Source: an uncultured Xanthomonas sp.
Lineage (GTDB): Bacteria > Pseudomonadota > Gammaproteobacteria > Xanthomonadales > Xanthomonadaceae
DNA length: 64,000 nt
Direction: 5' to 3'
Assembly: GCA_943912265.1 (NCBI GenBank)
Contig: CALTTS010000007.1
Span: 62,001 to 126,000, forward strand
Shown here piece after piece: positions 43,783-51,491 of the stretch; the first letter of the stretch is position 1, and each line of letters begins with the position of its first letter. The notes under the pieces were generated by a model. The model was not told where the DNA came from. It made no database searches and saw only the letters and a program-made list of their open reading frames with translations. Made by a program: the position numbers and the translations under genes.

Positions 43783-43904
43783 AGGACGCGATGGCGGACA
43801 TCGCCGCCATCTTCCACTGGCCTCCGGCGGTCATGGACCCCATGCCGCTGGATGAACTCATGGCGTGGCGCGAGCGCGCCCGAATCCGCAGCGGAGCGGA
43901 ATGA
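43441..43904 (+). CDS. Tail assembly fusion E+E' made by -1 frameshift
   Basis: Ribosomes slipping back one base at T-TTT-TTC (43734-43740) leave the E frame and continue with HEPGGQGSAVPVRVEDA into MADIAAIFHWPPAVMDPMPL and ...RERARIRSGAE, ending at 43904 (about 154 residues). The P2 E/E' pair uses the same mechanism and position, and the ratio of the two products matters for tail length control. The E' frame has no good independent ribosome site. Confidence 0.82.
43734..43740 (+). promoter_or_regulatory. Programmed -1 frameshift slippery site
   Basis: T TTT TTC in the E frame (codons GGT TTT TTC). It fits the X XXY YYZ rule, and the -1 frame runs directly into the E' coding sequence. Confidence 0.8.
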
Positions 43905-43919
43905 TGCTACCGTCCCGGC

Positions 43920-44168
43920 ATGGACAACCTGATCGTCGCCCTTCTCGCCATCGTGCTCGTCGCCGGCGTTTTCGCAGCCATGAGTGCGTTCATCACGCCG
44001 TTCGTGGATGCGCTTCTGCGGCGGGGCACGCCGCCCGCTGCCGGGTCGACCGCGCCCTGTACGCCACGCACCGAGCGCGATGCCTGGCTGGCCACGGTGC
44101 GCGAGCGAAAGGCCCAGCGGCAGGCCATCAAGCGCGAGATCGAGCGCGACGTGCGGCGCATCGGCTGA
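43920..44168 (+). CDS. Small membrane protein between E' and tape measure
   Basis: An 82-residue protein with one N-terminal membrane segment (IVALLAIVLVAGVFAAMSAF) and a strongly charged C-terminus (RERKAQRQAIKREIERDVRR). It lies between the assembly chaperone and the tape measure gene. No named family recognised; P2 has no gene in this exact place. Confidence 0.6.
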   Translation: MDNLIVALLAIVLVAGVFAAMSAFITPFVDALLRRGTPPAAGSTAPCTPRTERDAWLATVRERKAQRQAIKREIERDVRRIG

Positions 44169-44201
44169 CCTGTCTGCCGGCCTTCCTCGCGGGAGGCCGC
44201 C

Positions 44202-47200
44202 GTGGCTGATTCCCTGCGCCTGCAAGTCCTGTTGGACGGCGTCGACCGCCTGTCCGGCCCGCTGAAACGCATCATGGGCGGCGCCGATGGCGTCAAGCGA
44301 TCCTTGCGTGAAACCGGCAAGGCGCTGAGCGACATGAACCGCACGTCGAAGGACATCAGCAGCTACGCGCTATTGCGCGCCAAGTTGCGCGGCGTCACTG
44401 CGGCCATGCAAGAACAGTCGGCAGCAGCGGAGTCCTCGAAAGCGGCATTGGAAAGCCGGCTGACGGCCCAGCGCGCACTTTCCGTGGAAATGAAGGTAGC
44501 CCGTGCCACTTTCAAGCAACAGGCCCGCGCCTTTGCCGAGATGAAGGAACCCTCGGCTGAGCAAGTGGCCGCCTTCAAAGCGCAACAACAGGCCATCAAG
44601 AAGCTGGAATCCGACTACATCGCCCACACCGCCGCCACGCGGGCCATGCAGAAGGAGACCATGAAGGCCGAATCCCATCTGAAAAAGCTGACCCGGACAC
44701 AATCCGAGCAGTCCGACAAGGTGGAAGCCGCGCGCCAGAAGCTGGAGGCCGCCGGCATCAGCACCGCGCAGATGGCCACGCGCCAGCGCGCCTTGCGCGG
44801 CGACATGCGCCAGACCAACGCCGCCATCGACCAGCAGAAACTGCGGCTGGAGCGCCTGAACAAGCTGCAGGCCACGGCATCCACGATGAAGCGCGGCGGC
44901 ATGACGGCCACGCTGCACGGCGCTGGATTCCTTGCGGCAGGGCAAGGTGCCTTGCGCGCGGCCGCCGCGCCACTGGGCGCCGCCATGCAGTTCGAGTCGG
45001 CGATGGCGGACGTGAAGAAGGTCGTCAACTTCGACACGCCCCAGCAATTCGCGCAGATGGGGTCGGACATCCAGAAGCTGTCCATGCGCCTGCCGATGAC
45101 CTCGACGGAGATCTCCAAGATCGTCGCCGCTGCCGGTCAGGCCAACATCCCCCGGCAGGAACTGCTGCGCTTTGCCGAAGACGCCACCAAGATGGGCGTT
45201 GCCTTCGACACCACGGCCGAAGACGCCGGCCAGACCATGGCCACTTGGCGCACCGCATTCCGCATGACGCAGGCGGACGTGGTCACCATGGCCGACAAGA
45301 TCAATTACCTGGGCAACACCGGCCCGGCCAGCGTGCAGAAGATCACCGACGTGGTGAACCGCATCGGCGCGCTGGGCGAAGTGGCGGGCCTGAAATCCGG
45401 GCCGCTGGCCGCGCTGGCCTCCACCGTGGCCGGCATGGGCATCGAGTCGGAGGTATCGGCCACCGGCATCAAGAACATGCTGCTGACGCTGGCCGCCGGC
45501 GACAGCGCCACGAAGTCGCAGCGCGCCTCATTCCAGCGGCTCGGCATCGATGCAAAGCAGATGGCGGTGTCGATGCAGCGCGATGCCGGCGGCGCCATCC
45601 TGTCCGTGCTGGACAAGATCAAACAGCTCCCGCAGGCCGAGCAGGCCGCGGTGATGACCAAGCTGTTCGGACGCGAGTCCATCGGCGCCATCGCGCCGCT
45701 GCTGACCAACCTCGACCTGCTGAAAACCAACCTCGGCAAGGTATCCAACGCGCAGATCTACGGCGGTTCGATGGCGCAGGAATACGCCTCGCGCGTGGCC
45801 ACGTCCGAAAATTCGCTGCAGCTGCTGAAAAACACCGCGCTGGTGCTGTCGCAGGTGGTCGGCAAGACTTTGATCCCCGACTTCAAGGCATTCGCCGAAC
45901 GCACCGGCGCCGTCGTGGCCCGCATCGTGGACTGGTCGGAGAAACACCCCGCACTGGTGGGCATGCTGGCCAAGACCGCCATCGTCGGTGCGGCGCTCGT
46001 CACGGTACTGGGCGGGCTGCTGGTGACCGGCGGCATGGCCGCGATGGGCTTCTCGCAGATCTACAAGGCGGTAGGGCTGATCGCCAACAGCGGCGCGCTG
46101 ACCTCGATCACCTCGGGCCTGTCCAACGCGGGGCGCCTGCTGCCGATGCTGGCCAACGGGGCGCGCATGCTGGTGCCGCTGATCGGTGGCATCAGTGCGC
46201 CGCTGTTGCTTGTGGGCGGATTGATCGCCGCCACGGCTCTGCTCGTGTGGAAATACTGGCAACCCATCAAGGCATGGCTGACCGGTTTCGGGCAGGGGAT
46301 CATGGTGGGCCTGTCCCCTATGTTCGATGATCTGAGCGCGAAACTCGGCTGGATCGCCGAAGGGTGGCGCCCCATCGGAGAGGGTATTCGCTGGGTGGGT
46401 GGCTTGATCGCCGAGTTCTTCACGCCGATCCGCATGACCAGCAAGGAGCTGCAGGGCGTCACCGATGCCGGGCGCAGCTTCGGCATGGTGTTCGGCAATG
46501 TCATCGGCGCCGTCGCAGCCGCCGTGGGCACGGTGTTCAACTTCGTGGGCACGACAATCGGCAACACCGCAGGATTCATCCTGACCAGCCTGGGCGGCAT
46601 ATGGGACGTGCTGGCAGGCATCTTCACCGGCAATGGCGCCCGCATCGTTGCCGGGTTCCGGGCCATGTGGCTGAACGTCGACCAGTTCTTCGGCGGCCTG
46701 CCCGCCAAGCTGGCACAGTTCGGCGTGAACATGGTGCAGGGGCTCGTCAACGGCATCCGCTCGATGTTCGGCGCACCCGGCCGCGCATTCGCCGAGATTG
46801 CCACCAACGGCATCACGAAATTCAAGGCGCTGCTGGGCATCAACAGCCCATCGCGGGTATTCGCGCAGTTCGGCGACTACACGATGCAGGGCTATGCAAA
46901 CGGGCTGGACCGCAGCGGCCGGGCGCCGATGCAGGCCATCACCGGGGTGGGCCAACGCCTGCGCGCGGCGGGCGCAGGCCTTGCGCTGGCCGCCACCGCG
47001 CCGGTGATGGCAGCGGGAGCCGGTGGCCCTGCAACATCAGGCGGCGGCGCCACGGCGACAGCGGGCGCCGCCACCACCCATCTCTACGAGATCCACATCC
47101 ATGCCGCCCCCGGCATGAACCCGGGCGAGATCGCCCGTGCTGTCGCCGCAGAGCTTGACCGCCGCGAGCGCCAGCGCGGCGCAGTGGCCCGCTCGCGCTT

Positions 47201-47216
47201 GTCCGACATCGATTGA
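44202..47216 (+). CDS. Tape measure protein (P2 GpT-like)
   Basis: A 1004-residue protein. An N-terminal coiled-coil third (many Ala/Lys/Glu/Gln heptads) leads to the conserved phage TMP core AMQFESAMADVKKVVNFDTP and AGQANIPRQELLRFAEDATK. A hydrophobic middle (ALVTVLGGLLVTGGMAAMGF; ISAPLLLVGGLIAATALLVW) and the C-terminal FKALLGINSPSRVFAQFGDY follow. It sets tail length and helps DNA entry. The start is a GTG at 44202 preceded by GGGAGG. Confidence 0.94.
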   Translation: MADSLRLQVLLDGVDRLSGPLKRIMGGADGVKRSLRETGKALSDMNRTSKDISSYALLRAKLRGVTAAMQEQSAAAESSKAALESRLTAQRALSVEMKVARATFKQQARAFAEMKEPSAEQVAAFKAQQQAIKKLESDYIAHTAATRAMQKETMKAESHLKKLTRTQSEQSDKVEAARQKLEAAGISTAQMATRQRALRGDMRQTNAAIDQQKLRLERLNKLQATASTMKRGGMTATLHGAGFLAAGQGALRAAAAPLGAAMQFESAMADVKKVVNFDTPQQFAQMGSDIQKLSMRLPMTSTEISKIVAAAGQANIPRQELLRFAEDATKMGVAFDTTAEDAGQTMATWRTAFRMTQADVVTMADKINYLGNTGPASVQKITDVVNRIGALGEVAGLKSGPLAALASTVAGMGIESEVSATGIKNMLLTLAAGDSATKSQRASFQRLGIDAKQMAVSMQRDAGGAILSVLDKIKQLPQAEQAAVMTKLFGRESIGAIAPLLTNLDLLKTNLGKVSNAQIYGGSMAQEYASRVATSENSLQLLKNTALVLSQVVGKTLIPDFKAFAERTGAVVARIVDWSEKHPALVGMLAKTAIVGAALVTVLGGLLVTGGMAAMGFSQIYKAVGLIANSGALTSITSGLSNAGRLLPMLANGARMLVPLIGGISAPLLLVGGLIAATALLVWKYWQPIKAWLTGFGQGIMVGLSPMFDDLSAKLGWIAEGWRPIGEGIRWVGGLIAEFFTPIRMTSKELQGVTDAGRSFGMVFGNVIGAVAAAVGTVFNFVGTTIGNTAGFILTSLGGIWDVLAGIFTGNGARIVAGFRAMWLNVDQFFGGLPAKLAQFGVNMVQGLVNGIRSMFGAPGRAFAEIATNGITKFKALLGINSPSRVFAQFGDYTMQGYANGLDRSGRAPMQAITGVGQRLRAAGAGLALAATAPVMAAGAGGPATSGGGATATAGAATTHLYEIHIHAAPGMNPGEIARAVAAELDRRERQRGAVARSRLSDID

Positions 47217-47224
47217 GGCCCGCC

Positions 47225-47629
47225 ATGCTCATGGCATTGAGTACCTTCGTTTTCGACCTGCCTACGCTGGCCTACCAGCAGTTCCAACGGCAGATGCAGT
47301 GGCGCTACGGCAGCAGCGAGCGCATCGGCGCCCGCGCCGCGTACCAGTACCTGGGCGTGGGCGAGGAAACCATCGAGCTGACCGGGCTAGTGGCGCCGGA
47401 GTTCACCGGCACTACGGCATCGATCGACACCCTGCGCGACATGGCCGACACGGGCGAACCCTTCCCGCTGGTGGAAGGCACCGGCGTGGTATACGGCAGC
47501 TACGTCATCACCGCAGTCAACGCCACGCACAGCCTGTTCTGGCCGGACGGGTCGCCACGCCGAGTGGAGTTCACGCTGTCGCTCAAGCGTGTGGACACCC
47601 CGGCGCAGAAACAGGCCCGCAGCGCATGA
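47225..47629 (+). CDS. Tail protein U (P2 GpU-like)
   Basis: A 134-residue protein: LMALSTFVFDLPTLAYQQFQ and RVEFTLSLKRVD. GpU caps or terminates the tail tube end. The ATG at 47225 is chosen over an upstream in-frame GTG at 47213 because the latter overlaps the tape measure stop. The D gene overlaps its stop. Confidence 0.92.
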   Translation: MLMALSTFVFDLPTLAYQQFQRQMQWRYGSSERIGARAAYQYLGVGEETIELTGLVAPEFTGTTASIDTLRDMADTGEPFPLVEGTGVVYGSYVITAVNATHSLFWPDGSPRRVEFTLSLKRVDTPAQKQARSA

Positions 47630-48654
47630 GCGCCGGCTTCGCAACGCCGGCATGGCGCGTGGTGCTGGACGGCACCGACCTGACCGAGCGCATCGCCCCG
47701 CGCCTGATCGGCCTGACCCTCACCGAGTGCCGGGGCGGCGAAGCCGACCAGCTCGACCTGCAGATCCACGACCACGACGGCAAGATGGCGCTGCCCAAGC
47801 GCGGCGTCACGCTCACTGTGTCCATCGGCACGCAACAAGCCGGCATGGTGGGCAAGGGCACGTTCCGCGTGGACGAGGTGGAATACAGCGGCGCGCCGGA
47901 CATCATCACCATCCGCGCGCGCAGCGCCGACCTCACCGACGACATGCGCGTGCGCCGCGACAAGAGCTGGCATGACACCACGCTGGGCGCCGTGCTGCAG
48001 GACATCGCCGGCCGCCACGGCATCACCGCCAAGGTGGATGCCACGCTGGCCAAGACCACCCTCAAACAGCTGCAGCAGGCCAACGAGAGCGACATCAATC
48101 TGATCACCCGCCTCGGCAAGCGCTACGACGCCGTCGCCACGGTGAAAGCCGGCGCGCTGCTGTTCGCCCCCATCGGCAGCGGCACAACGCCCAGCGGCAA
48201 GCCGCTACCGACGCTCGCCATCACCCGCGCCGATGGCGACCAGCACCGCTACAGCACCACCGACCGCAACGCCTACAGCGGCGTGCGCGCGTACTGGACG
48301 GACAAGGCCGGCGCCGACCGCAAATCCGTGCTGGTGGGCGAAAGCGGCAACGCCAAGCGCCTGCGCGAGAGCTACGCCAGCGAGAAGGTGGCGCGGGAAA
48401 TGGCCGAGGCCGAATGGAAACGGCTGCAGCGTGGCGAATCCACGCTGGGCTACACCCTCGCCATCGGCAACGCCGCCATCTACCCGGAAATGCACGTGCG
48501 CGTGAGCGGCTTCAAGCCCGAGATAGACGACACGCAATGGCTGGTGGCCAAGGCCACCCACACCCTCAGCGGCGGCAGCGGCTACACCACTGCGCTGGAA
48601 CTAGAGACGCTGGGAGCGGCGACCGGCGATGACGGCACCGGCGACAGCGATTAA
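47626..48654 (+). CDS. Late control/tail hub protein D (P2 GpD-like)
   Basis: A 342-residue hub protein of the gp27/GpD family: PAWRVVLDGTDLTERIAPRL, CRGGEADQLDLQIHDHDGK and GKGTFRVDEVEYSGAPDIIT. It overlaps the U stop by ATGA and is the last late structural gene. The repressor gene is convergent downstream. Confidence 0.94.
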   Translation: MSAGFATPAWRVVLDGTDLTERIAPRLIGLTLTECRGGEADQLDLQIHDHDGKMALPKRGVTLTVSIGTQQAGMVGKGTFRVDEVEYSGAPDIITIRARSADLTDDMRVRRDKSWHDTTLGAVLQDIAGRHGITAKVDATLAKTTLKQLQQANESDINLITRLGKRYDAVATVKAGALLFAPIGSGTTPSGKPLPTLAITRADGDQHRYSTTDRNAYSGVRAYWTDKAGADRKSVLVGESGNAKRLRESYASEKVAREMAEAEWKRLQRGESTLGYTLAIGNAAIYPEMHVRVSGFKPEIDDTQWLVAKATHTLSGGSGYTTALELETLGAATGDDGTGDSD

Positions 48655-48722
48655 CGCGGGGCGTCGTCGCAGAACTGCGGCACCGGCGCCATTGCGAGCA
48701 TGACTTCCCCCTTGATGTGGCA

Positions 48723-48850
48723 TCAGGCCGCGATGAAATGGCACCCGAGCAGCAGCGGGCACGTGATGTTGACGTTCGTGGCGACCATGTCGCCCTGCAC
48801 CACCTGGCCGATGAACGCGGCCGACGGAATCAGCCCTTTCGGCCCCTTTT
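48723..48850 (-). other. Minus-one-frame extension of the repressor carrying a second copy of its C-terminal motif
   Basis: After codon AAA in the A7 tract of the repressor gene (48847-48853), the -1 frame reads KGPKGLIPSAAFIGQVVQGD and then MVATNVNITCPLLLGCHFIAA, ending at 48723. The segment AAFIGQVVQGDMVATNVNI closely resembles the repressor's own C-terminal SEVGQVVQGTAVSQDHVDI. The resemblance shows this frame is, or was, coding. It may be reached by ribosomal or transcriptional slippage, or be cut off by an indel in the A tract. Confidence 0.55.
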
Positions 48851-48853
48851 TTT
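48819..48853 (+). terminator. Possible terminator of the late tail operon
   Basis: GGCCGA and TCGGCC arms, separated by 14 bases, are followed by CC and seven T. The same T7 tract is the A7 tract at the end of the convergent repressor gene, so the element may serve both strands. The stem is short and the loop long, so it is weak. Confidence 0.4.
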
Positions 48854-49258
48854 AGGGCCGACGTGGATGTCCACGTGGTCCTGGCTCACTGCCGTGCCCT
48901 GCACGACCTGGCCGACTTCGCTGGCTGTGGCGCCAACGAAGGCAGCCTGCGGCGGCGATGACGCGGCATGCACGCCCAGCACGGCCAGTGCGGCTTGCTG
49001 CAGCACCGGCGACGATGCCCGGAAGCTCTCAAGCAGCTGCTGTTCTACATCGGAGGCGGCACTGCGCTGGCCCGTGATGACGTACAGCACATCCACGCCT
49101 ATTTGCGCGGCAGCGGCGAGGTAGTCCGTGTCCGGGTGGCGCTTGCCGCTCTCGTAATTGATCTGCGCGCCCTTCAAGACGCCGCAGGACGTGCCAAATG
49201 CCTCTTGTGTCATGCCCAAGCGTTGGCGCTCTGCCTTGAGCCGTGAACCCGCATCCAT
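48830..49258 (-). CDS. XRE-family phage repressor
   Basis: A 142-residue protein. The N-terminal helix-turn-helix (about residues 5-60) contains RLKAERQRLGMTQEAFG and GVLKGAQINYESGKRHPDTD. A linker is followed by a C-terminal motif GQVVQGTAVSQDHVDIHVG, probably for oligomerisation or peptide binding. The basic end PKKRGRKG is encoded at an A7 tract where a -1 shift would extend the protein by a second copy of that motif. It is transcribed against a Cro-like gene from overlapping promoters, so it is most likely the lysogeny repressor. It is not related in length to P2 C (99 residues). Confidence 0.85.
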   Translation of the reverse strand: MDAGSRLKAERQRLGMTQEAFGTSCGVLKGAQINYESGKRHPDTDYLAAAAQIGVDVLYVITGQRSAASDVEQQLLESFRASSPVLQQAALAVLGVHAASSPPQAAFVGATASEVGQVVQGTAVSQDHVDIHVGPKKRGRKG

Positions 49259-49275
49259 TCGCGCACTTTCCCCCG

Positions 49276-49304
49276 TTGACAGGTAGTCATTTGGATACTA
49301 ATCT
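49276..49304 (+). promoter_or_regulatory. Early rightward promoter of the Cro-like gene
   Basis: A perfect -35 TTGACA (49276-49281), 17-bp spacer and -10 TAATCT (49299-49304), 40 bp before the ATG. A TAGT-N9-ACTA dyad at 49284-49300 lies between the boxes and could be an operator. It overlaps the repressor promoter on the other strand. Confidence 0.75.
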
Positions 49305-49319
49305 GCGCCGCAACGTCAA
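49292..49319 (-). promoter_or_regulatory. Putative repressor promoter (leftward)
   Basis: Minus-strand -35 TTGACG (49314-49319), 16-bp spacer and -10 TATCCA (49292-49297). It shares bases with the early rightward promoter, as in many lysis-lysogeny switches. The -10 is weak, which would suit a promoter that needs help from its own product. Confidence 0.45.
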
Positions 49320-49343
49320 GATTTGAGGCGCTTTGTGTCGGTC

Positions 49344-49565
49344 ATGAAAGTTACGCGGGCGAGGAGCTGCGAGCAAGTCAGGCGCGATTTCATCCGCCGG
49401 GGCGAATCGATCAACGCATGGGCTACCCGGCATGGGTTCTCCCCATCGCTGGTCAGCGACATCCTCTGCGGCCGCAGGAAATGCCTGCGGGGTGAATCCC
49501 ACCGTGCCGCCGTGCTGCTGGGCCTGAAGGTTGGCGAGGCCAGCGCCAACCAGGCGGACAAATGA
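49344..49565 (+). CDS. Cro-like DNA-binding protein
   Basis: A 73-residue basic protein. CEQVRRDFIRRGESINAWAT and RHGFSPSLVSDILCGRRKCL form a helix-turn-helix of the kind found in small phage regulators that act on the divergent promoter. It is the first gene of the early rightward operon, 85 bp from the repressor start. An in-frame start at 49323 is less likely because it lies closer to the promoter without a ribosome site. Confidence 0.75.
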   Translation: MKVTRARSCEQVRRDFIRRGESINAWATRHGFSPSLVSDILCGRRKCLRGESHRAAVLLGLKVGEASANQADK

Positions 49566-49566
49566 A

Positions 49567-50148
49567 GTGGCGCGCCGTGGCCGCATCCAATGCCCTTTCT
49601 GCGATGCGCCAGTCAGAGAGGGCACGTCATGGCGTGTTGAGCCATTCATGCGCCGGGTCATTTTTGTCTGCACGCATGCAAGATGCGGCGCCGGTTTTCT
49701 CGGGACGATCAAGATCACGCACACGGTTTCAGCGCCGGGCGAATTCCAGCCATTGCCTGCTGCCGCCCCAGCCCCGATTCCACGTTCCAAGCAGGGGAAT
49801 GCCATGTCTCTGACGGCAGGTAAGGTCGTTTTCAGGTGCGCGTTTTGCGAAGCGCCGGTGACGAAGCGCACATCATGGATGGAGCATCGCTATTTCCGGC
49901 GCGACATCTACTGCTGCGAAAACCCCATGTGCAATGCATCGTTCGTGGGGGCCACGGAACTGACGCACTTGGCCAGCCCCAGCGGTTACGAAGAGGGCGG
50001 CACCTGCGACCTCCCCCGCAGCAACCAATACCTGCGCAATGCGGCCTTGGCCGCGATCATCCGAAAAGAATCAGGCGCGCAAGGCGACATGCTGGCCGAG
50101 GCGGCACTGCCGAAGGCCGAAGATCGACCGCCCGCCCCCGAAGAATGA
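49567..50148 (+). CDS. Tandem Ogr/Delta-type zinc-finger late-gene activator
   Basis: About 193 residues holding two zinc-finger domains of the P2 Ogr type: IQCPFCDAPVREGTSW with CTHARCGAGFLG (domain 1), and FRCAFCEAPVTKRTSW with CCENPMCNASFVGATELTHL (domain 2). P2 Ogr has one domain; satellite P4 Delta has two fused, as here. The protein should activate the late promoters with the host RNA polymerase alpha subunit. The start is a GTG two bases after the Cro-like stop. In P2 ogr lies beyond D at the att end; here it sits inside the early operon. Confidence 0.82.
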   Translation: MARRGRIQCPFCDAPVREGTSWRVEPFMRRVIFVCTHARCGAGFLGTIKITHTVSAPGEFQPLPAAAPAPIPRSKQGNAMSLTAGKVVFRCAFCEAPVTKRTSWMEHRYFRRDIYCCENPMCNASFVGATELTHLASPSGYEEGGTCDLPRSNQYLRNAALAAIIRKESGAQGDMLAEAALPKAEDRPPAPEE

Positions 50149-50222
50149 ACCAAGCCGGCCCGGCGGGCAGCGCGCCAACGCTCCCCCGAGGCCACACGAC
50201 CACTCCTGCACCGGAGACCCAG

Positions 50223-50537
50223 ATGGACCTACGAGAGCAACCGCACGGCACCGGGCCGAGCGGTGATGGTATCGCATTGCCACAAACCGACACTGTTCGC
50301 CACTTGTCACGCATCATGCAGGAATGCCTGCTGGCGGCGGTGCGTGGACGTGGCATGCGGCATATCGGGCGGGGACTCTATGCCGCACGCCATTTCCATG
50401 AGCTGGAACCGTCCTGCGCTTGGGAATCCGACACACTGGACGCGCTCGCAAAGCGCGGCTTGATGGAGTTCGTCTGTACGGCCGAATTCGCCCTGCCCAC
50501 CGACGCGGCCTACCGGCTGCTGGATGGTGTGGCATGA
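50223..50537 (+). CDS. Early-operon protein of unknown function
   Basis: About 104 residues (MDLREQPHGTGPSGDGIALP), helical in the middle (VRHLSRIMQECLLAAVRGRG) and ending LPTDAAYRLLDGVA. A CACCGGAGACCC leader just upstream supports the start at 50223; an ATG at 50145 that overlaps the Ogr-like stop is an alternative. No family recognised. Confidence 0.6.
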   Translation: MDLREQPHGTGPSGDGIALPQTDTVRHLSRIMQECLLAAVRGRGMRHIGRGLYAARHFHELEPSCAWESDTLDALAKRGLMEFVCTAEFALPTDAAYRLLDGVA

Positions 50538-51283
50538 GCGCGCTGACCATCGCCGGCGCGGGCATCCGTACCGACAGCACTGGCCGCTACTGCCTGAACG
50601 ACCTGCACCGGGCCTCGGGGGGCGAGTCTCGCCACCAGCCCGCGTTCTGGCTTCGGAACGCGCAAACACAAGCCCTTATCGAGGAAATTGGGGCCTCTGC
50701 AGATTTGCAGACCCCCGTCTCCACCGTGAACGACGGCAGGAACAACGGCACCTATGTCTGCAAGGAGCTGGTCTACGCATACGCCATGTGGATCAGCCCG
50801 GTCTTCCATGTGCAGGTGATCCGGGCCTATGACGCGCTGGTCACCGGCCAGGCGGCCACGCCCGACCTGCGCGATGCGCTGATTGCCTCGCAGCGACAGG
50901 TGATCGACCTGCAAGCGCGCCTGCTGGCCGTGCCACCGGCCACCCCCACCGTCTCCGTGCACACACCACCACGGCAGCCGGCGGATCATCCGCTGGTGGC
51001 CGCGTTCTGGGAGGTGTTCCACGCGCTTGACGAGGCCGAAGGCGGACGGCTGAACCATGCGCCGGGCTCAACCGAGGTGTGGCTGAACCTGTCGGACGTG
51101 CAGGATGCGGCCCGCCGCGCCGGGCGGGCGCTGCCGACCACGATGACGGCGCTGCGCACGCTGCTGCGCACCAGCCTGCATCCGCGTTTCGTGGCCAACA
51201 ACGTGGCCATCCGCAGCCGTCGCAACGGCAACCAGCTGCGGGTGTGGCTGTTTGCCTTCGGGCCGGGCGAGGTGCAGCCATGA
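50534..51283 (+). CDS. KilA-N domain protein, copy 1 (antirepressor-type)
   Basis: A 249-residue protein. The KilA-N DNA-binding domain occupies residues 1-105 (RYCLNDLHRASGGESRHQPA; GTYVCKELVYAYAMWISPVF). A separate C-terminal domain (ALPTTMTALRTLLRTSLHPR; ENQLRVWLFAF-like end) follows. The domain is frequent in phage antirepressors and regulators. It overlaps the previous gene by ATGA. A paralogue with 70-80% similar N-terminus lies at 54319-55017, on the other side of the primase gene. Confidence 0.85.
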   Translation: MSALTIAGAGIRTDSTGRYCLNDLHRASGGESRHQPAFWLRNAQTQALIEEIGASADLQTPVSTVNDGRNNGTYVCKELVYAYAMWISPVFHVQVIRAYDALVTGQAATPDLRDALIASQRQVIDLQARLLAVPPATPTVSVHTPPRQPADHPLVAAFWEVFHALDEAEGGRLNHAPGSTEVWLNLSDVQDAARRAGRALPTTMTALRTLLRTSLHPRFVANNVAIRSRRNGNQLRVWLFAFGPGEVQP

Positions 51284-51483
51284 AGCGCCGTGACCCCATC
51301 CGGCACGTCGTGCTGACGCCCGCCGACTGCACGCCCGATGGGCGCGAAACCATCGAACACTTCATCGCCCGCGGTGGCTGCGTTGACGTGATCCCTGCCG
51401 CCAGTTCCGCACCCGCTGCCGCGCTGCCGGCACGCGAAGCCTATGGCCGCCACTACGCCTCATCCCTGCGCGCCGGGAGCTGA
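51280..51483 (+). CDS. Short early protein of unknown function
   Basis: A 67-residue protein (MKRRDPIRHVVLTPADCTPD ... FIARGGCVDVIPAAS) overlapping the preceding stop by ATGA and ending 8 bp before the primase-helicase gene. The coding-like composition and coupling support it as real. Confidence 0.55.
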   Translation: MKRRDPIRHVVLTPADCTPDGRETIEHFIARGGCVDVIPAASSAPAAALPAREAYGRHYASSLRAGS

Positions 51484-51491
51484 CCGCCGTC

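Noticed and set aside
41535..44225. Nearly 900-codon open frame on the minus strand across the tail genes
   Set aside because: It lies antisense to sheath, tube, E and E' genes with clear family features; long antisense frames are expected in DNA with high GC at third codon positions.
48655..48829. Region after gene D considered as empty spacer
   Set aside because: The minus strand carries the motif-bearing extension of the repressor frame, so it was kept as a feature and finding instead.
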